A program made the translations under genes and the position numbers. Positions 1-6,057 of a stretch of DNA of 8,356 nt are shown here, in pieces. The notes under the pieces are model-generated. The model ran no database searches. It was not told the origin of the DNA and saw only the letters and a program-made list of their open reading frames with translations. Origin of the DNA: Microcaldota archaeon. GTDB taxonomy: Archaea > Micrarchaeota > Micrarchaeia > Anstonellales > J096. Within the stretch, counting starts at the first letter, position 1, and every line of letters starts with the position of its first letter. Location: assembly GCA_015520875.1 (NCBI GenBank), contig WAPD01000107.1, positions 1-8,356 on the forward strand, in the 5' to 3' direction.

Positions 1-24
1 GACCATAATATGTTTTATTTGTGG

Positions 25-186
25 TTAAGCATTCTTAAAGTTATCTAATAGTTCCAGAAGTTGTTTTTCTGTGTACTTGGGAGGGTTCCAGAGGATTTCT
101 CCTTTTACCTTTATGTAAAAGTTTGGGAGGAAATATTGTTTAACATCTTTTTCATAAGGTAGGTTCCAATAAGTAATTCTATCCAT
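25..186 (-). pseudogene. Out-of-frame C-terminal continuation of the phosphoesterase
   Basis: Immediately after the AT repeat, a different minus-strand frame is open for 53 codons. It starts MDRITYWNLPYEKDVKQY and ends LLELLDNFKNA before a TAA at 25-27. Its composition is that of a normal soluble protein (amphipathic C-terminal helix, GEILWNPPKYTEKQ segment), unlike the tail now read in the frame ending at 111. Deleting one AT unit, or adding two, joins it in frame to residue 252 of the phosphoesterase. Its own ATG (184-186) is built partly from the repeat and has no Shine-Dalgarno, so a separate small gene is less likely. I read it as the displaced end of the upstream gene. Whether it is ever translated depends on repeat length or ribosomal slippage. 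Confidence 0.7.
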
Positions 187-944
187 ATATATATATATAT
201 ATATATATTGTTAAAATCTCCTACTAAGATTTGTGTAGGGGTTGTTTCCAAGGTTATATCTTGGAACCCATTATCCCAGGTCCAGACCTTCTTCTCTACC
301 CATTCCCTTTCTATAAAATGGATAGATTCAAAACGAGTGTAGCTTGTTCCACCCACCACAATTGTATTTCCATCTTTAATGGGCCTGTGTAAATGCCCAT
401 TTACAATATATTGGAAACCGTAGCTTCGGACTTTCTCTATTGGAAATCCTTGCTCTTTACATGGGATTTCATCGGGTTGGAAATAAGGTGTGATATATTG
501 ATGTATTATCAATAAAGTATTTGGAGTTTTATATTGGGACGCTTTCTTTAATTGGGCTTCAAACAAAGATTCTTTGATATAGTCTATTCCGATTATTCTT
601 ACATCTTCAATGTCATAAATGCGAATGCCATTATTATAGGTTCCAACCAAATCATAATGCTCTTTAACGATGTTTAAAGCAGGATTATTTTCAAAGGTTC
701 TCATCTGGTCATGGTTTCCTTGAACATAAAACATAGGGATATTTATGGGAACGGTTTCCAATATTTTGTGGGCGATATCAAAGCTTGGCACCTGCCTATC
801 AAAAATATCCCCGGCATGAATTATCAAATCAACGTTTTGCTTTTTCAAAAGTTCCAATGCCCTTAGGTAATTTTTTAAGTTCTCTAAAAAGAAGGGAGAT
901 TGTGGTATACCTAAATGAGTATCTGAGATAATCCCGATTTTCAT
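111..944 (-). CDS. Mre11/SbcD-like calcineurin-type metallophosphoesterase (current frame, altered C-terminus)
   Basis: Predicted metal-dependent phosphoesterase or nuclease of the calcineurin-like superfamily, closest in style to archaeal Mre11/SbcD. The metal-ligand motifs are all visible: D8-x-H10 (SDTHLG), GD at 45-46 (HAGDIFDR), GNHD 76-79, H148 (IIHQY) and GHLH 183-186. The first 246 residues look intact. After that the frame enters the (AT)12 repeat, giving an alternating Ile-Tyr run (247-253), and ends in a 24-residue tail of unlikely composition. The probable natural C-terminus continues in another frame (25-186). As read the protein is 277 aa; with one AT unit fewer it would be 305 aa. 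The start is the ATG at 944, with a TATA box centred about 22 bp upstream, so the mRNA is probably leaderless. No rad50 or other nuclease gene adjoins it, so an Mre11 role in DNA-end processing is inferred. A stand-alone phosphodiesterase is the alternative. Confidence 0.85.
   Translation of the reverse strand: MKIGIISDTHLGIPQSPFFLENLKNYLRALELLKKQNVDLIIHAGDIFDRQVPSFDIAHKILETVPINIPMFYVQGNHDQMRTFENNPALNIVKEHYDLVGTYNNGIRIYDIEDVRIIGIDYIKESLFEAQLKKASQYKTPNTLLIIHQYITPYFQPDEIPCKEQGFPIEKVRSYGFQYIVNGHLHRPIKDGNTIVVGGTSYTRFESIHFIEREWVEKKVWTWDNGFQDITLETTPTQILVGDFNNIYIYIYIWIELLIGTYLMKKMLNNISSQTFT
185..208. repeat. Perfect (AT)12 dinucleotide microsatellite inside a coding region
   Basis: Twelve uninterrupted AT units lie within the phosphoesterase reading frame. 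A 2-bp unit is not a multiple of three, so each slippage step changes the frame. Twelve units give the 277-aa product. Thirteen would give a stop two codons after the repeat (about 255 aa). Eleven would give a 305-aa product with the natural-looking C-terminus. Confidence 0.95.
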
Positions 945-961
945 GTTATTGTATGGAAGAA

Positions 962-971
962 TATTTTAAAA
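962..971 (-). promoter_or_regulatory. TATA box of the phosphoesterase gene
   Basis: On the minus strand this reads TTTTAAAATA, centred about 22 bp before the ATG at 944. There is no Shine-Dalgarno in between. This is the spacing expected for a leaderless archaeal transcript starting at or next to the ATG. Confidence 0.5.
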
Positions 972-1054
972 GACACCTCGGGCTCAACATATTAAAATCG
1001 GGAATAGTATATCCTTTTAAACCCAATTTCTAAGAAGCTGTAGCAACCAAAAAG

Positions 1055-1064
1055 TTTTTAAATA
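1055..1064 (+). promoter_or_regulatory. TATA box of the prefoldin gene
   Basis: TTTTTAAATA preceded by AAAAG (BRE-like) lies about 25 bp upstream of the region 1083-1087, where transcription would start. This leaves a very short 5' leader that carries the GGGTGAT ribosome-binding site of prefoldin. Confidence 0.5.
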
Positions 1065-1083
1065 ACCGAAGTCCATATAGAAT

Positions 1084-1090
1084 TGGGTGA
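1084..1090 (+). promoter_or_regulatory. Shine-Dalgarno site deciding the prefoldin start
   Basis: GGGTGAT is complementary to the archaeal 16S 3' end and sits five bases before the ATG at 1096. A GTG at 1087 lies in the same frame but within this site itself, so the ATG is the better start. Confidence 0.65.
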
Positions 1091-1095
1091 TAGAG

Positions 1096-1512
1096 ATGGC
1101 AGAAGAAAAATACTCTGAAACCTTGCAAAAGATTAAGGCTTTGCAATCTGAATTAGAAACAATTTTAGCATCTGTATATGCTTTGGATAGAGACATTGCA
1201 TTGAATGAAGAGGTATTAAAGGTGTTGAATTCTATGGAAGGCTTGAAGGGAGAAAGGGACCTTTTAATACACTTGGGACCTGTGCTAATAAAAGCAGAGA
1301 TAAAGGACACAAGCAAAGTATATTTAGATTTAGGAGGTGGCATAATAACAGAAACACCTTTGCAAGAAGCTAAGGAAAAATTAACAAAAAACATAGCTGA
1401 GATGATAGCAACAAGGGAAAAGCTATTGGCAAGAGCTGGGGCTATTAGAGAAGAAATTTCAAAATTAATAGCAGAGGTAAGAAAAATAGGACAAGAAGAA
1501 GGAAAGGGCTAA
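1096..1512 (+). CDS. pfdA: Prefoldin subunit alpha
   Basis: Subunit of the archaeal prefoldin hexamer (two alpha, four beta), a cytosolic ATP-independent chaperone that holds unfolded proteins and hands them to the thermosome. The 138-aa product has the family's normal length and layout. An N-terminal helix (about 5-45) leads to a beta-hairpin platform with ERDLLIHLGPVLIKAEI (53-69) and the KVYLDLGGGIITET segment (74-87). A long C-terminal helix (about 90-133) forms the other arm of the coiled-coil tentacle. The charged tail GQEEGKG is typical. The start is the ATG at 1096, chosen by the GGGTGAT site. The gene stands alone on this strand, with its own TATA box, and its stop overlaps that of the convergent DUF63 gene by 4 bp. 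No hairpin terminator is visible; T-rich sequence near 1588-1606, inside the DUF63 gene, is the only nearby candidate. Confidence 0.92.
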   Translation: MAEEKYSETLQKIKALQSELETILASVYALDRDIALNEEVLKVLNSMEGLKGERDLLIHLGPVLIKAEIKDTSKVYLDLGGGIITETPLQEAKEKLTKNIAEMIATREKLLARAGAIREEISKLIAEVRKIGQEEGKG

Positions 1513-2282
1513 ACGCCCATCATTAACCTGAATAAATTCCTAATCCCTATTCCAAGGCCCAAGATGGCTGCAAATCCCAATAGGATTTCTCTTTCTTTTC
1601 TTTTTATTCCCTCCCACTTCATTATAACCAATACAATCGCTATTTTTAACAGATAAAATAAAAAGTATCCGGCTGTTCCGCCTATCAAGCTTGCAATAAC
1701 ATGCTTTTCTCCATATCCATAGAATTCGGTTGCTATAAAGGTTGTTGCTCCATCCAATGCCTGTCCAAAAATAGCCGCTATTTCAAGCCAATCTTTCCCT
1801 AAAAATATGGCAGGTAAAAATGCCAATAAAAGCACAGGTACCAAAGGATCCAATCTTTCTATAGCCGGAAATGCTAACATTAGATGTAAAAATGCTAAGG
1901 AGATTCCAATAATCAATGTTAAACCCTTTAGATTATGCCTATGTTCCAGATAATAGAGAAAAAGGAAAAGTCCTGCTATTTCTAAATAAATCCCAGGGGT
2001 GACATTCCAAAACGTGTGTTTATAATATTCATAGATACCTCCACCCAATTTACCTTTGGAAACAGCATCTACTATTGCCCTTTTTAACCCTCCAAAAATA
2101 GCAAAAGGCAAAGCATTCAATATCATCTCCCTATCCATGAATTCTATTCCTTGCCTCCTATATAATCGCTCTATTAAATAAACTAGAATTAGGGCAATTA
2201 TTGCAAATAGTGCCGTATTGAAAATGTTGTAGGGTTGTTCGCTATATATAGGGTCTATAATATATGTTTGTATAAAGTCCAT
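1509..2282 (-). CDS. DUF63 family polytopic membrane protein
   Basis: Integral membrane protein of the archaeal DUF63 family, function unknown. The 257 residues form about seven to eight hydrophobic helices (about 21-39, 54-66, 95-112, 120-141, 146-162, 198-221, 233-254). Family-like landmarks are the N-terminal FIQTYIIDPI, the LPFAIFGGLKRAIVDA segment near 58-73, TPGIY (95-99), GKDW (162-165), QALDGATTF (174-182) and EFYGYGEKH (186-194). The polar residues inside membrane segments (D177, E186, H194) would suit an intramembrane catalytic or transport site, but this is inference. It is the last gene of the minus-strand operon. Its Shine-Dalgarno GAGGTGA overlaps the stop codon of the preceding gene, so translation is probably coupled. 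Its TAG stop lies in the 4-bp overlap with the convergent prefoldin stop. Confidence 0.85.
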   Translation of the reverse strand: MDFIQTYIIDPIYSEQPYNIFNTALFAIIALILVYLIERLYRRQGIEFMDREMILNALPFAIFGGLKRAIVDAVSKGKLGGGIYEYYKHTFWNVTPGIYLEIAGLFLFLYYLEHRHNLKGLTLIIGISLAFLHLMLAFPAIERLDPLVPVLLLAFLPAIFLGKDWLEIAAIFGQALDGATTFIATEFYGYGEKHVIASLIGGTAGYFLFYLLKIAIVLVIMKWEGIKRKEREILLGFAAILGLGIGIRNLFRLMMGV

Positions 2283-2286
2283 TTTC

Positions 2287-2760
2287 TCACCTCAAACTCC
2301 ATTTAATCAACGTTATTAATGTTAATGATAATATGCCGAGGAAAAGCCCAATTACTACCAATATTTTTACCATCCTTAGGTTTTTTCTAGCAAAAGGGTT
2401 TTTTAAGTTGCCCAACAAGTTAAACAAACTCAAACCTGCGAATATGAACAAGATAGAGGATGGAACAGGATTGCTTTTGAAGAAGCTTTCAATTTGCTGC
2501 AATGGTAGGGAAAAGGAAAATGTGGTTAGGAAATTCATAATCATTAAAAAATATAGAATGGGCAATCCCAGATATAACAATCCAAAAACAACTAAACCAG
2601 CATAGGATTTGTGCATTTTTTCCCAAACATAACCAACAATGGAACCAATAGCTCCCAAATATAAAAGATAGTTTAAGAATCCATAATTTACATTTGTTCC
2701 ATGTCCCGAAAACGAAAGCATTAATCCCAAAATAAGCATAAAAACGCTTTTTAGAACCAT
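2287..2760 (-). CDS. Unrecognised four- to five-helix membrane protein
   Basis: I do not recognise this 157-aa protein. Hydrophobic stretches lie at about 3-17, 28-46, 53-80, 101-116 and 131-153, separated by short loops. One loop (about 84-100) is more polar and is probably outside the bilayer. Basic residues cluster in the 120-133 loop (KNPFARKNLRMVK), which would place it on the cytoplasmic side. No catalytic motif is evident. The first helix could be a signal anchor. The start ATG overlaps the end of the GlcNAc-1-P transferase gene by 10 bp (ATGGTTCTAA holds both start and stop), with a GGTGG site just upstream, so it is co-translated with that enzyme. Its position between the transferase and DUF63 suggests a membrane-lipid or cell-surface role, which is inferred from context only. 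Confidence 0.75.
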   Translation of the reverse strand: MVLKSVFMLILGLMLSFSGHGTNVNYGFLNYLLYLGAIGSIVGYVWEKMHKSYAGLVVFGLLYLGLPILYFLMIMNFLTTFSFSLPLQQIESFFKSNPVPSSILFIFAGLSLFNLLGNLKNPFARKNLRMVKILVVIGLFLGILSLTLITLIKWSLR

Positions 2761-3737
2761 CTAACCACCATTAACAACAACAATATGCTAACTATTGTTT
2801 GTATAAGAATAAAAAGCTTTACCAAATCTTTTTCGCTTATGCCATTGGTTAATTTCATAACCCATTGTGCCAATGAAATAGGCTTTTTATCCACGTATAA
2901 TTTTCCATTTCTATAGGTGCCTTGCCAGCCTTTAGAAGGCAATTTATTCAATATTTTAATAATTCCGTCCAACCCATATAATGCAAATGTCAAAGAAAAT
3001 ATTTCCAGATTATCTGCAATCAAAGGAGCCATTATAGAGGTTCCAATGATCAATGTTCCTGTATCCCCAGGGAACACTTTTGAAGGATACCAATTGTATA
3101 ATAAAAATGCCAAGGAAGCTGCTAACATTACCCCAGAAAATATAAAGATAATCTTTTTTCCTAGGATAAAGCCTGCTATTAACATTGCCAAATAAACAGG
3201 AACGGCCATTCCATATTCCATGCCATTGAAGCCTGCTAGAATGTTTGTTAGGTTAGCGGCACCTGTCATTGCCAATGGAACAAACAAATACGCATATAAC
3301 AAACCTAAATCTATAGGACCTATGAAAGGGATTATTAAAGTAGAGGGTCCCAAGGCTTTTAATGCAACTAAGGGAATAGCACCTGCAACCGGTAGAATTA
3401 ATTTAACGATCTTAGGCAAATCCAAAATATCATCTAAGATGCCAACAATACCTGAAAACATTATGGATAATAAAACAGCCACTATAAATTCCCTTGTTCC
3501 ATTTGGGATGATTTCCCAGGATTGTAACCATAACACAAATGAAACAGCCAACATTACCCCTAAAAGAATGCTTAAACCTCCCATTTCAGCTACTTCAGGT
3601 TTATCTGGTTTATTGATATCTTTTCCGATAAGGCCCCTTTTCTTTAACCTTTCTATCATCCAACCTAAGGAGATATAAACAACAACAAAGGAAAGCAAAA
3701 ACGCAATTCCATATAGGATTAATTCTAAGGTGGTCAT
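2751..3737 (-). CDS. aglH: Dolichyl-phosphate GlcNAc-1-phosphate transferase, glycosyltransferase family 4 (AglH/ALG7-like)
   Basis: Polytopic enzyme that transfers a sugar-1-phosphate (probably GlcNAc-1-P from its UDP donor) to a polyprenyl/dolichyl phosphate, the first step in building lipid-linked glycans. The 328 aa contain about ten membrane helices and the family's cytoplasmic motifs. These are KDINKPDKPEVAEMGG (39-54), the metal-binding LDDILDLPKIVK (101-112), NLTNILAGFNGME (162-174) and FPGDTGT (222-228). The NILAGFNG form, with Ala where bacterial MraY/WecA have Asp, resembles eukaryotic ALG7 and archaeal AglH and argues against a peptidoglycan enzyme. The C-terminal GTYRNGKLYVDKKP segment (273-286) is a probable membrane-side hairpin. 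The start overlaps the HMG-CoA reductase stop as ATGA. The exact sugar cannot be told from sequence; the symbol is given on family grounds. Confidence 0.85.
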   Translation of the reverse strand: MTTLELILYGIAFLLSFVVVYISLGWMIERLKKRGLIGKDINKPDKPEVAEMGGLSILLGVMLAVSFVLWLQSWEIIPNGTREFIVAVLLSIMFSGIVGILDDILDLPKIVKLILPVAGAIPLVALKALGPSTLIIPFIGPIDLGLLYAYLFVPLAMTGAANLTNILAGFNGMEYGMAVPVYLAMLIAGFILGKKIIFIFSGVMLAASLAFLLYNWYPSKVFPGDTGTLIIGTSIMAPLIADNLEIFSLTFALYGLDGIIKILNKLPSKGWQGTYRNGKLYVDKKPISLAQWVMKLTNGISEKDLVKLFILIQTIVSILLLLMVVRWF

Positions 3738-4966
3738 TCTACAAACTCATCCAATAATTTTTGGGCATATTCATAGGATATGTTTTTGTCTTCTATCATT
3801 TTTTTAGCTATTTTCTCAACAATCTCTCCTCTTGCACCTACGCTAAAGGCAACATTTCTTGCATGTAACTTCATATGTCCTTGTTGAATGCCTTCTATTG
3901 CTAAATGGTAATTTGCGGAGAAATTGTTGGCAAGACCCACTGCTGCCATTAATGAGGATAATTCTTGAGCTGATTTTATTTTAGAGATTTGGAATGATGC
4001 TTGGGCATGGGGCAAAGATTTAATAGCCCCTCCAACTGTTCCAACAGCTAATGGAACCTCTATTTTTCCCTTTAATTTATTTCCTTCAATCCAGTAATTG
4101 GCCAAAGGTTTTCTTTGTATTAGGGAATAAGTGTGGGCACCCGCTTCTATTGCTCTCCAATCTTGACCAAATGCCATTGCAACTCCTGAGATTCCATTCA
4201 TTATTCCCTTGTTAAAGGTTGTTAATCTGAAAACATCGGTTTGAGCTATGGAAACAACATCTAGAAATCTTTCTATGCCCTCTTCCCAGGACATGTTTCT
4301 TTTTCTTAAGTCTTGTTCAAGGGATTCGCTCCATGTGGCCTCTGCATAGGCTTTTCTATAGATTGAGAGGTTTGAGAGGATTTTTAGGATGGCTTTTTCT
4401 CCTAGAAGGAATTCTAATTCATGGGCCATATCCTCTGCAAAACTGTTTAACATATTGGCACCCATTGCATTTGACACATCTATCACAAAATAGAAAGCGA
4501 TAAATTCTCCTCTGTGATTAAACAGACTTTCAAACCACATTTTCCTAAAACCACCGCCATATTTTTCCATTCTTTTTGCCTTTTCCTTTGCCAGTGCTTC
4601 TATCCTATCTCTTAATTTAACAATGGTTTCAAGGAGTTCTTTGCTCTTATTTGTTTTAATGTAAATTGTTGAGATCATTTCTGATTTGTTTGCCCAGGCT
4701 TTGAAGCCATCCGAGAGCTTAAAGGCTTTGTTAGCTGCAGCAACCACAGAAGGCTCTTCTATAGCTAAAGGGATTATTCTATCTTCTCCATTTATTCTTC
4801 CAAACACAAGGCCCATGGGCAAGGAAGCAACACCGATAACATGCTCTATAATGGAGTTGGCATCTTCTATAGTTAATGCGGGAATGTTTAAAGAATCCTT
4901 GGGAATGCCTAAACTTTCTAGATAGATCTTTCTTTCTTCAATGGACATTTCCCTAAATTTTTTCAT
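3734..4966 (-). CDS. mvaA: Hydroxymethylglutaryl-CoA reductase, class II type
   Basis: Catalyses NAD(P)-dependent interconversion of HMG-CoA and mevalonate in the cytosol. In archaea this commits acetyl units to isoprenoid lipids, quinones and dolichol. The 410-aa length and lack of membrane helices fit the class II enzyme. The catalytic set is complete: Glu in EEPSVVAAA (70-78), Lys253 in NKGIMNGI, Asp269 in GQDWRAIEAGAH and His368 in GHMKLHARN. DVSNAMGAN (163-171) is the dinucleotide-binding signature, and KSLPHAQ (316-322) and GLANNFSANYHLA (344-356) are further family landmarks. The C-terminal helices (370-408) form the mobile flap. The start is ATG 4966 with a TATA box about 25 bp upstream and no Shine-Dalgarno, so the transcript is probably leaderless. 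It is the first gene of a four-gene operon. The class II form is the usual degradative type in bacteria but is also found in some archaea, where it serves biosynthesis. Confidence 0.95.
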   Translation of the reverse strand: MKKFREMSIEERKIYLESLGIPKDSLNIPALTIEDANSIIEHVIGVASLPMGLVFGRINGEDRIIPLAIEEPSVVAAANKAFKLSDGFKAWANKSEMISTIYIKTNKSKELLETIVKLRDRIEALAKEKAKRMEKYGGGFRKMWFESLFNHRGEFIAFYFVIDVSNAMGANMLNSFAEDMAHELEFLLGEKAILKILSNLSIYRKAYAEATWSESLEQDLRKRNMSWEEGIERFLDVVSIAQTDVFRLTTFNKGIMNGISGVAMAFGQDWRAIEAGAHTYSLIQRKPLANYWIEGNKLKGKIEVPLAVGTVGGAIKSLPHAQASFQISKIKSAQELSSLMAAVGLANNFSANYHLAIEGIQQGHMKLHARNVAFSVGARGEIVEKIAKKMIEDKNISYEYAQKLLDEFVE

Positions 4967-4987
4967 CGTTTGAATTACCGATAAAAA

Positions 4988-4996
4988 CTTTAAAAA
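4988..4996 (-). promoter_or_regulatory. TATA box of the HMG-CoA reductase operon
   Basis: On the minus strand this reads TTTTTAAAG, centred 25 bp from the ATG at 4966 and directly abutting the stop codon of the upstream gene (4997-4999). It gives the operon its own start point, separate from the hypothetical gene before it. Confidence 0.5.
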
Positions 4997-5533
4997 CTAC
5001 TCTTTTACTAGGTAGAGCTTTGTTTTTTTATCTATTATAAAGGAATTTTGGGAGAATCTAACATTCTGAAACACAACTTTATGCCCTTCTATTTTTTTCA
5101 AAATATCTTGGTCAAGCCCCTTTATTTCATAGATATTACCATTCATCTGGAACTTGGAATCTCTAATGGTGCCTTCCACTAAATAAATAATGCCTTCGCC
5201 CAGTTTTATTGTTGGTTTGGTTCTCTTTACTATCATACATTCCGTATCCACGTATAATTTCCCATTTCTATGATAAAAATTTCGGAATTTTACCACATCA
5301 CCAACAAATAAAGGAAGCTCAAAATTTGAGATATAAACAATGAAATCATCTATTTTAACCACATATCTTGGGTTTGTTTCATAGATATAATCAATGGTGC
5401 CTTGGAAATACTCTTTTATAAGGCCTTCTTTTTGCTTTAATTCATTGGATGTTATAGTGGTTTTTAGCTTTTTATCAAATGCCTTTTTTAGAAGTTCTTT
5501 TGTCTCAGGTAGAAGCACACTATTTTTTGGCAT
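4997..5533 (-). CDS. Hypothetical beta-rich protein, possibly two OB-like barrels
   Basis: Not recognised. The 178-aa product begins with a basic helical segment (about 8-42, KELLKKAFDKKLK onward). Two strand-rich blocks of similar layout follow: residues 44-103 (FQGTIDYIYET, YVVKIDDFIVYISN, VGDVVKFRNFYHRNGKLYVD) and 116-177 (YLVEGTIRDSKFQMNGNIYEI, GHKVVFQNVRF, SFIIDKKTKLYLV). Each has the pattern strand, hairpin, 'G-x-x-V-x-F', strand seen in OB folds, so a nucleic-acid-binding role is possible, but no family motif confirms it. There is no signal peptide or membrane helix. The ATG at 5533 has no Shine-Dalgarno and lies only about 8 bp from the TATA-like box at 5538-5545. The in-frame GTG at 5518 (codon 6) is 24 bp from that box and may be the real leaderless start. 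It lies 30 bp upstream of the HMG-CoA reductase gene but probably has its own promoter. Confidence 0.7.
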   Translation of the reverse strand: MPKNSVLLPETKELLKKAFDKKLKTTITSNELKQKEGLIKEYFQGTIDYIYETNPRYVVKIDDFIVYISNFELPLFVGDVVKFRNFYHRNGKLYVDTECMIVKRTKPTIKLGEGIIYLVEGTIRDSKFQMNGNIYEIKGLDQDILKKIEGHKVVFQNVRFSQNSFIIDKKTKLYLVKE

Positions 5534-5537
5534 TATG

Positions 5538-5545
5538 TTTATAAA
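5538..5545. promoter_or_regulatory. Palindromic TATA box between divergent genes
   Basis: TTTATAAA is a perfect 8-bp palindrome. Its centre (5541.5) is 24.5 bp before the plus-strand ATG at 5566 and 23.5 bp before the minus-strand in-frame GTG at 5518. One box could therefore set leaderless transcription in both directions. Its use for the plus-strand gene is the better supported of the two. Confidence 0.45.
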
Positions 5546-5565
5546 AGAAATTCCTACTATTGAAC

Positions 5566-6057
5566 ATGGATGAAAAAATCAAACAATATGTGAAACAAGG
5601 GGGGATTTTCGCAGAGCTTTATTTTGATTTTCACCTTATAAAAAATATAGATAAAGATAAATTAATAGATGTGGCAACCGGATTTTCCACCGATTTAATA
5701 AATAGCTTGGTGGATAAGGAATGGATTTATTTTGGTGTTGCTGAGATAGAGCCTCCTATAGAGGATGAAAATGGTATTTCAACCTATGCAAAGTTAACCA
5801 TTTTATTCAGAAATTTTAGGACTATGCTATTAACAATAGCTGAATTTAATCCAGTGGGTGTGGAGATATTGGCACCTGAAACAGTGGAATTAGATGTTGG
5901 GAGCTTGCAAGAAGCTTTAAATGACCTCTCAAAATTAATATATGAAACCAAATTTAACATGCTAACAAAGGAGAAGCAAAGGGAGCTCCTTAAAGCTTAT
6001 AAACTTAGAGAGAGTATAGGTAAGAGGGTGAGGGAGCGTGTTCTCAAGCGGGATTAA
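5566..6057 (+). CDS. Conserved-looking archaeal protein of unknown function, paired with KaiC-like ATPase
   Basis: I cannot name this 163-aa soluble protein. It opens with a strand motif (GGIFAELYFDFH, 12-23) and a helix (28-50). A second strand block carries an acidic turn (FGVAEIEPPIEDENG, 56-70), followed by strands at 71-92, and then the segment EFNPVGVEILAPETVELDVG (93-112), which reads like a conserved core. The alternating strands and helices suggest a small alpha/beta fold. The C-terminus (133-163) is a long, strongly basic helix rich in Lys and Arg, which could contact nucleic acid or a partner. The start is ATG 5566, placed 24 bp after the TATA box; a TTG two codons earlier is less likely. 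It overlaps the KaiC-like gene by 20 bp and carries that gene's ribosome-binding site in its last codons, so the two are made together and may form a complex. Confidence 0.75.
   Translation: MDEKIKQYVKQGGIFAELYFDFHLIKNIDKDKLIDVATGFSTDLINSLVDKEWIYFGVAEIEPPIEDENGISTYAKLTILFRNFRTMLLTIAEFNPVGVEILAPETVELDVGSLQEALNDLSKLIYETKFNMLTKEKQRELLKAYKLRESIGKRVRERVLKRD
6027..6036 (+). promoter_or_regulatory. Shine-Dalgarno site for the KaiC-like gene
   Basis: GGTGAGGGAG, inside the last codons of the upstream gene, precedes the GTG at 6038. It supports that GTG as a real start and indicates translational coupling of the two genes. Confidence 0.55.

Noticed and set aside
185..208. The AT repeat as a TATA box or promoter
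   Set aside because: It sits inside a coding frame, with no start codon at the right distance on the plus strand. On the minus strand the following frame lacks an independent start 25 bp downstream.
932..1003. 10-bp inverted repeat TCCCGATTTT / AAAATCGGGA (932-941 and 994-1003)
   Set aside because: The arms are 52 bp apart and the left arm lies in the first codons of the phosphoesterase gene. It could be an operator, but one AT-rich pair of this size is weak evidence.
1017..1394. Minus-strand open frame of 125 codons
   Set aside because: It lies antisense to prefoldin alpha and to its promoter; the composition is that of a shadow frame and no family is recognisable.
2333..2605. Plus-strand open frame of 90 codons
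   Set aside because: It is antisense to the small membrane protein, whose hydrophobic codons leave the opposite frame open.
2917..3678. Two plus-strand open frames (2917-3195 and 3220-3678)
   Set aside because: Both are antisense to the GlcNAc-1-P transferase, which has all family motifs; the antisense products are Pro/Ile/Asn-rich with no domain.
4686..4925. Plus-strand open frame of 79 codons
   Set aside because: Antisense to the N-terminal part of HMG-CoA reductase, with no ribosome-binding site or promoter.
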